From the NCBI GenBank assembly GCA_921293015.1, contig OV121081.1, positions 4,588,001-4,652,000 of the forward strand: DNA of 64,000 nt, in the 5' to 3' direction. Positions within the stretch are counted from its first letter, which is position 1. Each line of letters begins with the position of its first letter. The DNA is from Phorcus lineatus. Taxonomy: Eukaryota; Mollusca; Gastropoda; Trochida; Trochidae. A program made the position numbers and the translations under genes. The notes under the pieces are model-generated. The model did not search any database. It was not told where the DNA came from and saw only the letters and a list, made by a program, of their open reading frames with translations. Positions 13,901 through 23,690 of the stretch are shown here, one piece after another.

Positions 13901-16900
13901 CAATTTTGACAGGACCTCGACCCAAAACGGGAAAACGTCTTTAAAATCTACATTTTCGACCTTATGGTGCGCAATTTAGTTCTAGCATGTATATAACCAT
14001 GATGCAGGATGAACTGGAAAGTTAAGCTACCTTAGTTCAAATATTAGATATCTTACATAGGTTCAAATTTGTTAATTTTGACAGGACATCGACCCAAAAC
14101 GGGAAAACGTCTTTAAAATCTACATTTTTGTCCCAATGGTGCGCAATTTAGTTTTAATATGTGTAGAGTCATGATACAAGATGAACTGGCAAGTTTGGCT
14201 ACCATTGGTCAACTAATAGATATATTTTACATAGGTTTGAATATTTAAATTTTGACAGCACCTCGACCCAAAACGGGAAAACGGCTTTAAAATCTACATT
14301 TTCCGCGTAATGGTGCGCACTTTAGTTTTAATATGTATATGATCTTGATATAGGATGGTCTGCCAATTTTGACTACCATTGGTCAACTAATAAATATTTT
14401 TCTTAGGTTTGAATATTTTCATTTTGACAGGACTTCGACCCAAAACGGGAAAACGTCTTTAAAATCTATATTTTCGACCCAGTGGTGCGCAATTTTGATT
14501 AAAACATATATAAAATAAAGATACAACATCATCTGGCAAGTTTAGCTACCATTGGTCAAGAATTAGAGTTTTGGCTTTGGTTTGAATTAGTTAATCTTGA
14601 CGGGATTCCGACCAAACACGGGAAAACACCTTTAAAAATATAGATATATAGATTCATGATGCGGGATTATTTTTTTATAATGTTGGCTACTTTTGATGAA
14701 CTGTTAGTTATTTGGCATATTTTGAAATTGTTCTTTGGACCCTGGACCTAAACGGTAAAATGCCTTTAATTCTGAACTGCACACCTAACAGTGCGCATTT
14801 TATTTCTCAAAATGTTTAGCTATCAGATACACTTTTTTTGGTAAAAAATGTAAAATTTTGCTTATGTGTTATTGAATACAATTTCGACCAAATGCGGTTG
14901 GAAAACAGAACGAAATCTATTCTTCTGCCGAGGGTATGCATTTAAGTTTTAAAACAAACAAATTTATACTCTATGTTATGCTTGTATACATTTATATGAA
15001 TTGTTAAACCTTTAATTTATGAAACCTTGATATGGCGTCTTGTATGTATGGTTTTTTTTTGTAATGTGCGGAAATGTTTTAGAAGGAAATCTATCAAAAT
15101 CTTTTTTGTTTTTTGAAAGTTTATCTCAGAAAAATTACACTTATGAATGTATTCATATGTAGCTGGTAAATAGTATATATTCTTCTCCTTGTCCGATGAC
15201 AGTAGATTGAAAAAGTTTGGAAAAGTTTATTTCTTAAAATGTTCCCCAATGAGGTTAATATCTATCCCAAATGCATTATTTTCAGAGGGTCAAACACTTC
15301 ATGACTCAGTCTGATTATTAGTAATCGTAGAAGAAAAACGAAGCGAAAACTGTTATAGAACTAGACTATGCCGCACGCCATACAGAGGTTTATTCACCTG
15401 TTAAAAATACGTGGTTTGATAAATCCACTAAATATTTCATTCAGCTTTCTTTATCAATGCACCAAACCACTCAAAATCAATATAGTGACATATATAAGAC
15501 TGGAGATAAAGTATACATAACTAAATATCACTAACTCTGTCACATTCAAAAGTGTAAACAATAAAAACAAAGTAGGACATTAATGTTTACATTCATTTTT
15601 TAGATTACATAAGCACGAAAAATATGTCAATATCTTTAAAAGTGATTTACCGCAACTGAACATAGTTGTCCCTATTTAGGTTTAAAAGGGCCTCTAAGAC
15701 ACTATCATTGATATATTGCATGAAACACAAATGACAAAAATGAGTGATTTATACCAAATAAACCTTTCCAAATATCATGGACCTCTAGTCAATGATTTTC
15801 AATTTGCCGTAATCGTTTTCCATTTAAACTACATTACAAGTTTTCAATTACTTCCTTCACGTGATCTAAAACTCTCCGCAGCAAATTATGGAAATGAGTT
15901 GAGTCTAAAACTTGGATCGATTTCCCCGGTTTGGTGCGCGTATGAATGTGAATCGTTCGTAAATATTTAGAGGTGATTATTAGCGAAATAACCACTCAAA
16001 AATTGATTGTGGTAACCAATCAGAAAGCAGTATTTTCATTCTAGTTTTCGTGTCATGTTAGAATATCTTTTTTAACCCTTGGATACCTGTCGACGGATTT
16101 TAGGGTAAGTTTGTCTAGCGTAAGGTTTGGTTAATCATTGCAGAAAAATACAAAAAAAGGTACAAATGTCAGGCATTTGAAAATCTGCTATAGATTTGGA
16201 AATCCGCCACAGATTTGAGGCCTGCCATGGATTCGAGTCCTACGTATATTCTTGGTTTTGATAGTTTGTTGGACTGTCAAGACATTCACGCTAGAAAAGG
16301 GTATCTCTTGATCTCAATCAAATATTAGCTCCCAACATGACATACGGTATGCATGTCTGATTAAAACGAAATGCAACTCTTCCTTTTATAACAATTTCAT
16401 TCTGTTGAAGCTGGACATCACATAAATTGGGTTGTCATTAAGTGAATATAAAATATTGACAAAATGTTAAAGCACTTACCAATGCTTTTACATATCGTTA
16501 GTTCCAAATGTATCAGAAAAGACTTGTTGGTACACTGTAAATTTTAAGAATGTGATACAATATATTGATAACATACCCAATCAGGTCGACCTACAGGAAT
16601 CCATACTATAAGTGGAACAAGCACGTTTTCTCCAAACTGCTTCATCAAATCAAAGATCTTAGTCTTTGCCTGCATTCAAATAAACGCATTGGTTATTTTC
16701 GAATAACGATGAATTAAAAAACGATTTCCAAGACGGTAAAGCATGTATACATGCCTGTCTCATTGATAATAAATATTTGAAACAAATGCATGTTGATGAA
16801 AGATCAATGGTTAATATTCATAGTGATGAAATGAATGATAGAATTAAATGTTTAATGGACAGAAAGTGATTGAACAATTAATAATTATAGAAAGTAAGAC

Positions 16901-18502
16901 AACTTTGGGTGAATTGTTGTAGAATAAAATGTTAAACAGAAGAAGTGAAACATTTTTATGCGTGCATTTATCAATTGTAATATAATCACTTATAAAGAAA
17001 GTAATACTCTCGAAAACCTTTGCCGTATGTAATTTACAAAACTCTCACTCTTGCTAGAGTAATACACGGAATGACACTCATTTGTGAGAGTCATATGACA
17101 GACTTCATTGACAGATAAGAAAAACAAATTATGGAAGACAACTTCTTTGACGTATGTTGACTTCTTTGTCGCTTTGAGCACGACCTTAGTGGTGTGGAGT
17201 CAAGCGCAATTTTATTATTATTATTATTTTTATTATCATGTTTACGTCGTTATCTGCAGTTGTCGAATCAGGCCCAGAGTCGATATCTTCCTTTGTAGCA
17301 TAACCATCCGTTATGAAGATGACTCGGGGTGGAATTCGGTGACGCTTGGACATAGCCCTGCCTGTTTGAAAGAAGGAATACGTAGACTATTTCATATGAG
17401 TATCAGTTTATGTGTTTGCAATAGAAAATGAACGATGTCAACGCTACATCAAAATCAATCCGGTGAACCCGCTCGCAAACTCGTTTGTTTCCACAACATT
17501 TTGAATAAAGCTTTGACATCGTTCATTTTTCACTGCAAACACACAAACTGACATTCAATTCTTCAGGTATAATCAAAACAAAATCATAAAACTTCAGTCA
17601 ATCAAATCAACAGTCTGTCCTTTTTCTTCTATTCACAATGTCCAAACTTAGATAACCTAAAGGCTATGGCTAATGGTCTAGGCGAAGGAATAGTGGTCGA
17701 TCGTTTACAGCAGTAACACGTACAAGGCATTTCCATTACTTGTTACTCACGACTGTCGGTCGAAAGGCATGGATTAGAACTTGATCTAAAAATCTTAAAA
17801 TCTTTTTCAAGAGTATCGTATTAAATTAATATGGATTACCCGCTGTATGAGCCTTTTTGTTTGTATAAGGACTAAGTTGTGAACACAAGAGTTGAAAACA
17901 GATCGACATGCATAAATATCATAGACGGGAGTTTCGCAACGTCTTTAATGGACTCGAATGCATTTTGAAACTTAATTTCTTGCAGTACTATCAACAAGAC
18001 GTTTCGGCTCCATGATCCTTTCAAGATTCATTGTTGCTGCATTCTATTTCTTTGATTTTATATTAAAAACAGGTGTTTACAAAATTACGAAGTTATACTT
18101 ACTTTTCCCAAATAGCGCAGCTACACATACACAGAGAGCGGTGTATATCGGGCTCCGTCCTCCACAGGTGAGGCCGTCTACAAACGATCATAAAGCTTGA
18201 GTATATCTGAATGAAAAACTTACCAACCTACAACCATATTATGTTTAATGTCAACACAACTTCATTCCTTTATTCATATGAATTTACTTAGTATCTCCAT
18301 ACAAATAATATGTAAATCGTCTAAAACGTTATATCGGATAAAATCATTCATGCTACTTATTACTTTACCTTGTCCATAAAATGTTTAGACACAGGGACAA
18401 TATTTATGTAAGAAACAATAAAAAGGTAAAGATAAAGTAAGTAAAATGTGCAACAGAAATATCTGAGATTTTCAAGTGTCGTTGTTTTTCCTTCCCCATT
18501 TG

Positions 18503-18563
<61 letters not shown>

Positions 18564-21500
18564 TTAATGTATAAGTCTTTTATCTTCAAATACTAAATAC
18601 CAATTGCATCTAAAACTTGACCGTAGTCGTTGGTCGGATGTTGTACTACTCTGACATCATTTCCAATAGCTATTATTCCAACATTTTCCTCGAGGGAATG
18701 TTCTTCAGCAACCCGTTGAATACCTATAGAAGAACATAAAATGGGATATATAACAAAATGACTTATACTGAAGTAAAATTTATTAGCGAAACTTTGAAAG
18801 GAGTTTGATAAAACATAGTGATGCAAATTTCACATAATTCAGAGTTCCTCATACTGACAATTACCTTGAAAATACTAATGAATGCAATGACCGAAAGAGA
18901 TCGTTCCATTTGAGTTAGACTAAAAAGGTTACTTAATGATGTCATGGCAATGTGACATCGTCATGCTTATGACGTTGTGAGGGACCGACTTTTTAAAGCA
19001 CTTTCTTTATAACATTTTTCGTCGTAACATCTTTCCATAACGTAAATATCTACACATTCTCGAAGTGACCATTTCTTCATCTGTTGTAAATACTCAAATT
19101 TCCCATTAAACGTAAATATTCCTTTACATTCCTTATGAATTCCTTTTATCAGCAATAAATACAAGCATTGTAAAAATATGCATAAAGGTCTCGTATTACC
19201 TCTGAGCACTCCTCTTGTGTTCGTACGTTGCATATTAAGTTACCTTGACCCCTGACCGAGGTCATGTATTGTTTACTTCAGGGTCACAGCTGTCAAACTT
19301 TCGCGGGTAAGTTTCGCCATTCCGAATGTCAATAAAGTTAGATCTTATACCTATTCATGATTAAGATTCCACAAGACGACACAGAGTTCCACCCGATTCC
19401 ACTAGATTTTGTAAAGTGACGTATATGGTAGGCTATGAATAGAGTCGCCGGTCGACTTGATCCAGTTGGCTTTACATCATCAAACTTCATCCTTGTTGCG
19501 GTTTTTGGGTTAGTTGGGTTACTTAGAAATTTAAGGAGGATTATTATTGTATCGTAGTATTTTTAGACTCATACGATTATTGATAGGATGAAGTAGTATA
19601 GAAGTATTTGGCCTGTACTGAAGTAGGCCAAGTGAACACTTGCGCCGTAATTAAAGTTTTACCGAAGTGTTTAGGGTATTATTTCTACAGTTATGAACAT
19701 GATGGAGACTTTAGTGCAAAGTGCAAATATTGTTTTAAGTTGATATGAATAAATAGCAATTGCTTTGCGTCAATCTGATTCGCTGAACACGGTAATAGAA
19801 GTTCAGTTCATACCTCCATTAACTTAATTTCGTGACGTCACATCATTTTAAGCCACGCCCAACGACGGAAGTCTATTTGTTAACAAGTTACGTTTTTCTA
19901 AAAATAGCAACTCTTTGTGCAATGCCACTTCTTAAAGTAGGTAAATAAAACATTTACATAATTCAGTATGAAATAATTATTGTTGTAGTCCTTTTCATAA
20001 TAAACAAGAGAGCTCTATCAGATATAACAACTGATCGTGTTCCACCCCACGAAGGCAAATGTCATTGTACAATGCTCTCGCGGCCGTTGCAGGGAGGCTG
20101 GCAAAGTAAGTTCATCAACAGAGTTAAGCTTGGCTCCTCAACAAGTTTAAGAACTGTGTGCTGTTTAATCATATTCCGTTAGATCGAGATCATAACACCA
20201 CCAGTATATGGCATCTACGAGGGTAAATTCGGCTGGTTCCTCTCCGAGTTCTACGTTCGCGATTTGATTTTGAATCGTTCGTGAACTGAGGCAGTGATGT
20301 AAACAATATAACGTAGCGCCAATAATCTGACAAACCTTGTTTATATGTTATATAGGTTTATGTTTACTTTTTTTTATTGACAAGTAGAGCCTGGTGCCTG
20401 TGGTTCATGGAGGAATAAACTTAAAAACCGATGTGCAAACTCGTTATAACTCCATGAACTTAATAAATGTTGAAATCAATTCTTAAGTAATTTGCGGCAA
20501 TGAAGCTTAGCATTTAAGCTTGGGAATTGTTGACACATAACAGTGTGATTTCTGTAGTGTTTGGATGTGATAAATCCATTGAACTGTTTATATTCTGCTC
20601 TATTGAATATAGAAGTTATTATAATAATTCATATCTAGGCTGACATATTCCTGGTAGCTGATATATTATTGTTGACGTTTGATATTGGTTATCATTTGTA
20701 TGATCTCTTTCATTTGAATTACCTAGGAGTCAGATTTGACTGAATTGCTATTATGTAAATCTCTCTAGTTTTTTGTTAATTGTAGATCTTAAGGGGTATG
20801 AAAAGCCATATCAGCCGCTGTTCATTCAGACTACAAAACATCGGTACAGAGACCTGAAGAAGGCGAAGACTGAACAGAGCGCAACGCAACAACGCTATTG
20901 GCAGACTGCAAGCAGGAGCGACGCAGCGAGATGTTGCAACACAATTTGGCGTGTCCAGACAGACCATCTCTTCATTGTGGACCCGTTTCAACACCCGAAA
21001 CAGCGTTGATGATAGGCCAAGGTCAGGCAGACCAAGGTTGACTACTCGGGCCCAAGATCGGTACATCCGACTGCTCCATCTTCGGGCACACACCAGGACA
21101 GCAACGTCAACAACAACGCAGATACCAGGCCTGCGTCGAACTTCCGACCAAACCGTACGCAACAGGCTGAGAGAGGCTGGACTTTTTCCACGACGACCGT
21201 TCGACGTCCCGTTTTCACGCAACGTCATCTGGCGGAACGTCTCCAGTGGTCTCAACAAAGGATGAGATGGGCACGTGCAAGGTGAAGAACCGTTCCCTTC
21301 ACTGATGAGTCCCGTTTTCTGCATCGACGAAGTGATGGACGAGCACGTGTATACCGACGTCGTGGAGAACGTTATGCTGCCAACTGTGTTCAGGAGGTTG
21401 TCCCATTTGGAGTTGGGAGTGTTATGGTGTGGGCCGGGATTCGTCACGGTGTTAGGACACCCCTTGTGCATGTTGTGGGTAACCTCACAGGACTACGGTA

Positions 21501-23690
21501 TAGGGACTTGATCCTACAGCCTTACGTTATTCCACACGTCAACTTCCATGATGGTCTCTTACAGCAGTACAATGCTCGACCACATGTAGCACGTGTTTGT
21601 CAAGACTTTTTACATCGTAACAATGTCCAGACATTGCCATGGTCAGCCAGGTCACCAGATTTGTCTCCAATTGAGTATCTCTGGGACGAACTGGATCGAC
21701 GCGTGCGCAGTAGGAATCCACCACCCCAAACACTTCCAGGACTTCTTGCAGCACTTCAGCACGAATGGCAGAACATTCCACAGGCTGTGATTGATAACTT
21801 GATTGCATCCATTGGTCGTCGATGCCAAGCAATAATCAATGCCAATGGTGACCATACCCGATACTGACATATGTGCACCCCTGTGATGTTGAAACACTTG
21901 TGCACCTGTGCATTTCAAGATCATGCTTATTCTGAATAAAATTTACTGAACAAAGATCTTCAAACAGCGTTTTAATTTTCATTTCAATGTTTAACTTGAT
22001 TCTGTAGTCTTTATATTGAACTTTGAAAGTCAGTGTAAAAGTTTAGATTTGGAAGAAAAATTATACACTTAGAATCAACAATGTAAAATTAATTCTGACA
22101 TACATCAAAGAACCATGCTATAAAAAACTTTACTTGAGTCACTAAACAAGTCGGTATATAGTGTAATAAACATCAAACATATTATAAGAAATATATATGA
22201 CATCTTAGCCACTGAACAAATTATATACGATATACGCACTAAAAATTCTATAAATATTTTTGACTTAATTCAGTGAACAAGTTAGCATAAAATGTAATTA
22301 CGTGTTATCAGAACTTTGACTTACATGCAATATGCTGAACAAATTAATTTTTGAGTGAGTGAGTGTTTATTTGTAATCACGGCCACATGGCCTAAAGTAC
22401 AATAATCATGTATACATAAGGTCACAGCGCATGGACATTGACATGATTGCTTACATAGGTAAGTTACGTTTAAGATAAATTGCAAGATTTTTTAAGCATT
22501 CAACATTCTGTGAAGACATTAGCAAATTAAATTTTTCTCGCGTTGGATAGGTATGAAAATAGCTTGGTAACAACATTTTTCTACTTTCATTATGATATGG
22601 ACAGACTAACAAAAAGTGAAATTCGTCTTGGATAACGTCATAATTACATTTTGTACATTTCAATAAATCAATATTTACATTTGTATCGTATCGAACTTGC
22701 TGTATGTTAAGTTTATGGTTCATGCATCTAAATTTACACAGAGTTCTAAGTAAGTCTCTATCTGAAATAAGCCGTAATATGTGAAGTTCTGGTTCGAGAA
22801 TACTCTTGTAAGAGCAATAGTTATGCAAATATGATGATGAACATAATTTACTTTGCCATATTAGAAACTGAATATCTTTACATCGTTGTTTAAAACATTG
22901 CATGAAAAATGAGGTGTCGCCACAATCGTGGGAGATCCATACATATGAAAAACCAGTCTCCATTAACAACGTCCGAACATGTGACACCCAACTGATACCA
23001 CCATGGTCGTCATATGATTTAAGCATTAAAAAGCAGGCCTTTGGAACAAATTAATGTTTATTAATGAAACAATTTTACCTTAATCCAAAAAACAAATTAT
23101 TGAGTAATGATATTACCATCAACAATGGTGTAAGCAATTTGCTTGACTTCATGCAGCCAATGTTCACCAATACTCCCCGAAACGTCGATACATAGAAGGG
23201 TATCCATAGAAGACTCGGACCGAGGGGGAGGTTTCTCCACTTGATAAAGGAAGACATGTTACTCAATATATAATCATAAAGTTCTAGATGACATGTGCAG
23301 ACAAATTATTGTTTATTAAATGGCTGTGACACATCTATAAAGAGGTTTATAATGTTGTCATTTTTTCCTTAAAGGTTTTTCATACATCTCGCAAAACGGA
23401 TTGGTCATGATTAAACCGATGATTATTTTTTTCCAACTGGTTGTAACATACATTTGTATCTATAAAGAATTTTATAAAGTTGTAATTATTTCCATAAAGA
23501 TTTTAATACATCTCGCAAAACCAAATGTCTACATGATTTAAATCATGAAATTGCCGTCAACAGTTTACGAACAATCGTGTGTATGTAATGTGATTACCAT
23601 CCTTAAGCACCGCAGCCACACATCTCAGCAAGAGAAGGCTGACTGTTTCAAATATTGATCGAAGGAGACGTTTGGCGTCTTCAAACACTT
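412..23690 (-). CDS. Copy A: tandem paralogue of the vWA / MIB-HERC2 / WWE gene (both ends incomplete)
   Basis: Seven exons: 23598..23690, 23117..23239, 18601..18723, 18103..18177, 17246..17361, 16577..16669, 412..501. Phases agree throughout (238 codons in view). The first encodes a hydrophobic segment, RLLRSIFETVSLLLLRCVAA, absent from copy B only because B's homologue lies beyond 64000. It leads into the MIDAS exon (LLCIDVSGSIGEHW), then NVGIIAIGNDVRVVQ, DGLTCGGRSPIYTAL, RVIFITDGYATKEDID, IVWIPVGRPDW and the bridge exon EFLRSLANLGKGEIMEKENV. The remaining domains should lie left of base 1. The 5' start is not found: the frame needs one upstream base, and no in-frame ATG precedes the first exon. 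Two introns are swollen by transposons (16.1 and 4.4 kb against 1.6 and 1.9 kb in B). Coding sequence shows no break, so it is not a visible pseudogene. Confidence 0.82.
976..1032. repeat. Short inverted repeat
   Basis: ATCGAGATTCAAACTCT pairs with AGAGTTCGAATCTCGAT 23 bases further on. The right arm resembles a tRNA B box (GTTCGAATC), so this may be a scrap of a tRNA-derived SINE. Confidence 0.3.
1141..1860 (+). pseudogene. Non-LTR retrotransposon reverse-transcriptase relic
   Basis: Fragments in successive frames match the RT core: SSVDAIFALHSLISRTLNSN then RLYCAFVDFRIAFDSFD, the palm segment upstream of the catalytic FADD box. Then AKLWYKLAKLGFRGKLFLVI, and after a deletion KTKIIVFRKGGKVKS and TQLSDQG-like TSQLSDQGRKALFSIY from the region after the palm. 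Frameshifts and the missing FADD box make it dead. It resembles the LINE type whose 3' ends appear at 22.4 and 52.1 kb. Confidence 0.65.
2227..2248. repeat. 22-base G homopolymer
   Basis: Uninterrupted G run shortly after CTGTAGGGGTTATGGGGG, the same lead-in motif as the G run at 10946. Confidence 0.9.
2249..2949. other. No gene seen
   Basis: AT-rich sequence between the G tract and the SINE tail. An open frame at 2337..2543 has no recognisable motif and no homologue elsewhere in the window. Confidence 0.3.
2950..3052 (+). repeat. 3' end of a SINE with trinucleotide tail
   Basis: GTGCGCTATATAAATGGCCC followed by an imperfect (TTA)n run is the typical 3' terminus of a class of metazoan SINEs. 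The 5' tRNA-like head is not visible, so this is a truncated copy. Confidence 0.5.
3053..4500. other. No gene seen
   Basis: AT-rich intronic insertion sequence without exon-like or transposase-like frames. A more GC-rich patch starts near 4360 and leads into the CRE cluster. Confidence 0.3.
4527..4565. promoter_or_regulatory. Cluster of three CRE palindromes
   Basis: TGACGTCA occurs at 4527, 4542 and 4558, spaced 15 and 16 bases. This is the full CREB/ATF consensus. A GC-rich stretch lies just left (4360..4510). It may belong to the inserted element rather than the host gene. Confidence 0.45.
4831..4996. repeat. Inverted repeat at the left end of the large element
   Basis: GAGATAAATCCCTTCTGTT and, further in, TTTTTCACCCTTAAATTT recur as reverse complements at 4932..4995, forming a stem of roughly 65 bases with an irregular centre. 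Confidence 0.55.
5766..6900. other. No gene seen
   Basis: AT-rich interior of the large element, left of the satellite array. No long frame and no similarity to other parts of the window was noticed. Confidence 0.3.
7030..8215 (+). repeat. Satellite array, left arm, about 170-bp units
   Basis: Roughly seven units. Anchor motif TGCGCACCATTGGGTC recurs near 7207, 7378, 7537, 7708, 7883 and 8053, so the period is 160-175 bases. Each unit also holds CCCGTTTTGGGTCGAGGTC and GTAGCCAAACTTGCCAGATC. The first and last units are the most diverged. The short frames through it are repeats of one another, not genes. Confidence 0.9.
8309..8527 (+). repeat. Direct repeat, two 70-base copies
   Basis: TATAGGTCCAGATACAGGTG and the next 50 bases occur at 8312 and again at 8460 with a few changes, separated by about 78 bases of unrelated sequence. 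Confidence 0.7.
8530..10660. other. Spacer between inverted arrays, no gene seen
   Basis: AT-rich sequence. A 63-codon minus frame at 9367..9558 starts with ATG but shows no motif. Nothing supports a gene. Confidence 0.3.
10740..11718 (-). pseudogene. mariner-family transposase relic
   Basis: From ATG at 11718 it reads HRAVMKFLTKEGVMQHQHM then TVTKWSTEFKRGRSSLEDET and RSGRPAETI, the paired helix-turn-helix and GRP hook of mariner-type transposases. After a frame change come SECGMSHGSVCIIIHEHLTK, then ILHDNAPVHKSS around the second catalytic Asp, and PYSPDGSKSNFYLFRSLKLN near the third. Several frameshifts and stops separate these blocks, and a G/C homopolymer sits inside the usual HPPYSPDL motif. 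It is on the minus strand, inside the large element. Confidence 0.8.
10946..10972. repeat. 27-base G homopolymer inside the mariner relic
   Basis: Uninterrupted G run after CTGTAGGGGGTAT. It interrupts the transposase reading frame; on the minus strand it would encode polyproline. Confidence 0.9.
11720..13255. other. Spacer between inverted arrays, no gene seen
   Basis: A plus-strand frame at 11717..11959 and other short frames carry no motif. The first few hundred bases may be mariner 5' flank; no clear right terminal repeat was found. Confidence 0.3.
13260..14800 (-). repeat. Satellite array, right arm, inverted relative to the left
   Basis: The same 170-bp unit in reverse orientation: GACCTCGACCCAAAACGGG and ATGGTGCGCAATTTAGTTTT recur near 13553, 13622, 13793, 13967, 14137, 14310 and 14484. 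One unit is only about 68 bases long. Edge units are diverged. Together with 7030..8215 it forms a giant imperfect palindrome with a 5-kb spacer. Confidence 0.9.
14800..15935. other. Interior of the large element, no gene seen
   Basis: AT-rich. The 84-codon frame at 15716..15970 overlaps sequence shared with the short element at 29.6 kb and is broken there, so it is unlikely to be a gene. Confidence 0.3.
18507..18562. repeat. (AT)n microsatellite
   Basis: About 28 TA dinucleotides, 38 bases past the donor of the copy A exon at 18601 in the transcribed direction. Confidence 0.95.
18955..20770. other. Copy-A-specific intron sequence
   Basis: Copy B has only about 300 bases here (61860..62160). 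A minus frame of 88 codons at 18967..19233 starts with ATG and is Cys-rich near its end, but I find no supporting motif. Just upstream of that ATG is a GC-richer patch with GACCTCGGTCA and GGGGTCAAGGT. A single CRE (TGACGTCA) occurs near 19833. Confidence 0.3.
20773..21960 (+). mobile_element. Tc1-like DNA transposon copy
   Basis: A palindromic AGATCTT occurs at both edges (about 20784 and 21955), bracketing the transposase relic. The element is absent from the matching intron of copy B. Base composition is clearly richer in GC than the surroundings, as expected of a fairly recent arrival. Confidence 0.65.
20845..21867 (+). pseudogene. Tc1-like transposase, inactivated
   Basis: Frame 1 reads RNNAIGRLQAGATQRDVATQ then FGVSRQTISSLWTRF and DDRPRSGRPR: helix-turn-helix and GRPR hook. 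Near 21200 a frameshift leads to QWSQQRMRWAR, an in-frame TGA, VPFTDESRF (first catalytic Asp intact), VPFGVGSVMVWAGI, then LLQYNARPHVARV and WSARSPDLSPIEYLWDELDR, ending in TAC TGA at 21867. The second catalytic Asp (normally QQDNARPH) is Tyr. Frameshift, stop and lost catalytic residue make it inactive. Confidence 0.9.
22349..23043 (-). mobile_element. 5'-truncated LINE with 12-bp target-site duplication
   Basis: GAACAAATTAAT flanks the insert at 22337..22348 and 23044..23055. The insert ends in TGAGTGAGTGAGTG repeats on the plus strand (the element's 3' tail). The minus frame at 22451..23026 gives the C-terminus of ORF2: LCKFRCMNHKLNIQQVRY, then CTKCNYDVIQDEFHFLLVCP, the Cys-Cys-His-Cys zinc knuckle typical of these elements. 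The frame is open over 190 codons, so insertion is fairly recent. It sits in the first visible intron of copy A only. Confidence 0.85.
23598..23690 (-). CDS. Copy A most 5' visible exon, hydrophobic segment
   Basis: A 93-nt exon with acceptor GATTTGTAG and donor GTAATC. It encodes VFEDAKRLLRSIFETVSLLL then LRCVAAVLKD, an amphipathic-to-hydrophobic stretch just ahead of the vWA domain. The LLLL run could be a membrane anchor or simply a buried helix. Its donor phase completes a Val codon with the MIDAS exon at 23239. The corresponding exon of copy B would lie past the right edge. Confidence 0.6.

Larger units (their letters stand above)
4831..16055. mobile_element. Large element GGAGATAAATCCC...TGTTAGAAT, about 11 kb
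   Basis: Its two ends are recognised by comparison with 28750..29704. Bases 4896..5766 match the left 830 bases of that block, and 15937..16055 match its right end (TCATTCTAGTTTTC, GTCATGTTAGAAT). So either this is the long form and 28750..29704 an internally deleted derivative, or 10 kb was inserted into the short form. The interior holds the two inverted satellite arrays and the mariner relic but no transposase of its own. Confidence 0.5.
659..16246. mobile_element. 15.6-kb composite insertion bounded by terminal inverted repeats
   Basis: The left end reads TATGTAGGACTCAGATCTGT and the right end, reversed, TACGTAGGACTCGAATCCAT. Both continue into repeated TCTGTGGCGG-type motifs spaced about 18 bases apart. 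The corresponding intron of copy B (about 58150) runs straight across this point, so the block is absent there. No transposase belongs clearly to it. Inside lie an inner TIR element with a reverse-transcriptase relic, a second large element from 4831, inverted satellite arrays and a mariner relic. It looks like a non-autonomous DNA element that collected others, or nested insertions in one site. Confidence 0.55.

Noticed and set aside
7030-14800. CRISPR-like array
   Set aside because: Repeats are 170 bp without unique spacers and the window is clearly eukaryotic.
659-16246. Maverick/Polinton or giant virus-like element
   Set aside because: Size fits, but there is no DNA polymerase B, integrase, ATPase or capsid frame, and the ends do not start with the expected AG.
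18967-19233. Small Cys-rich protein gene on the minus strand
   Set aside because: Starts with ATG but Cys spacing matches no family I know and there is no homologue in copy B; kept only as a low-interest note.
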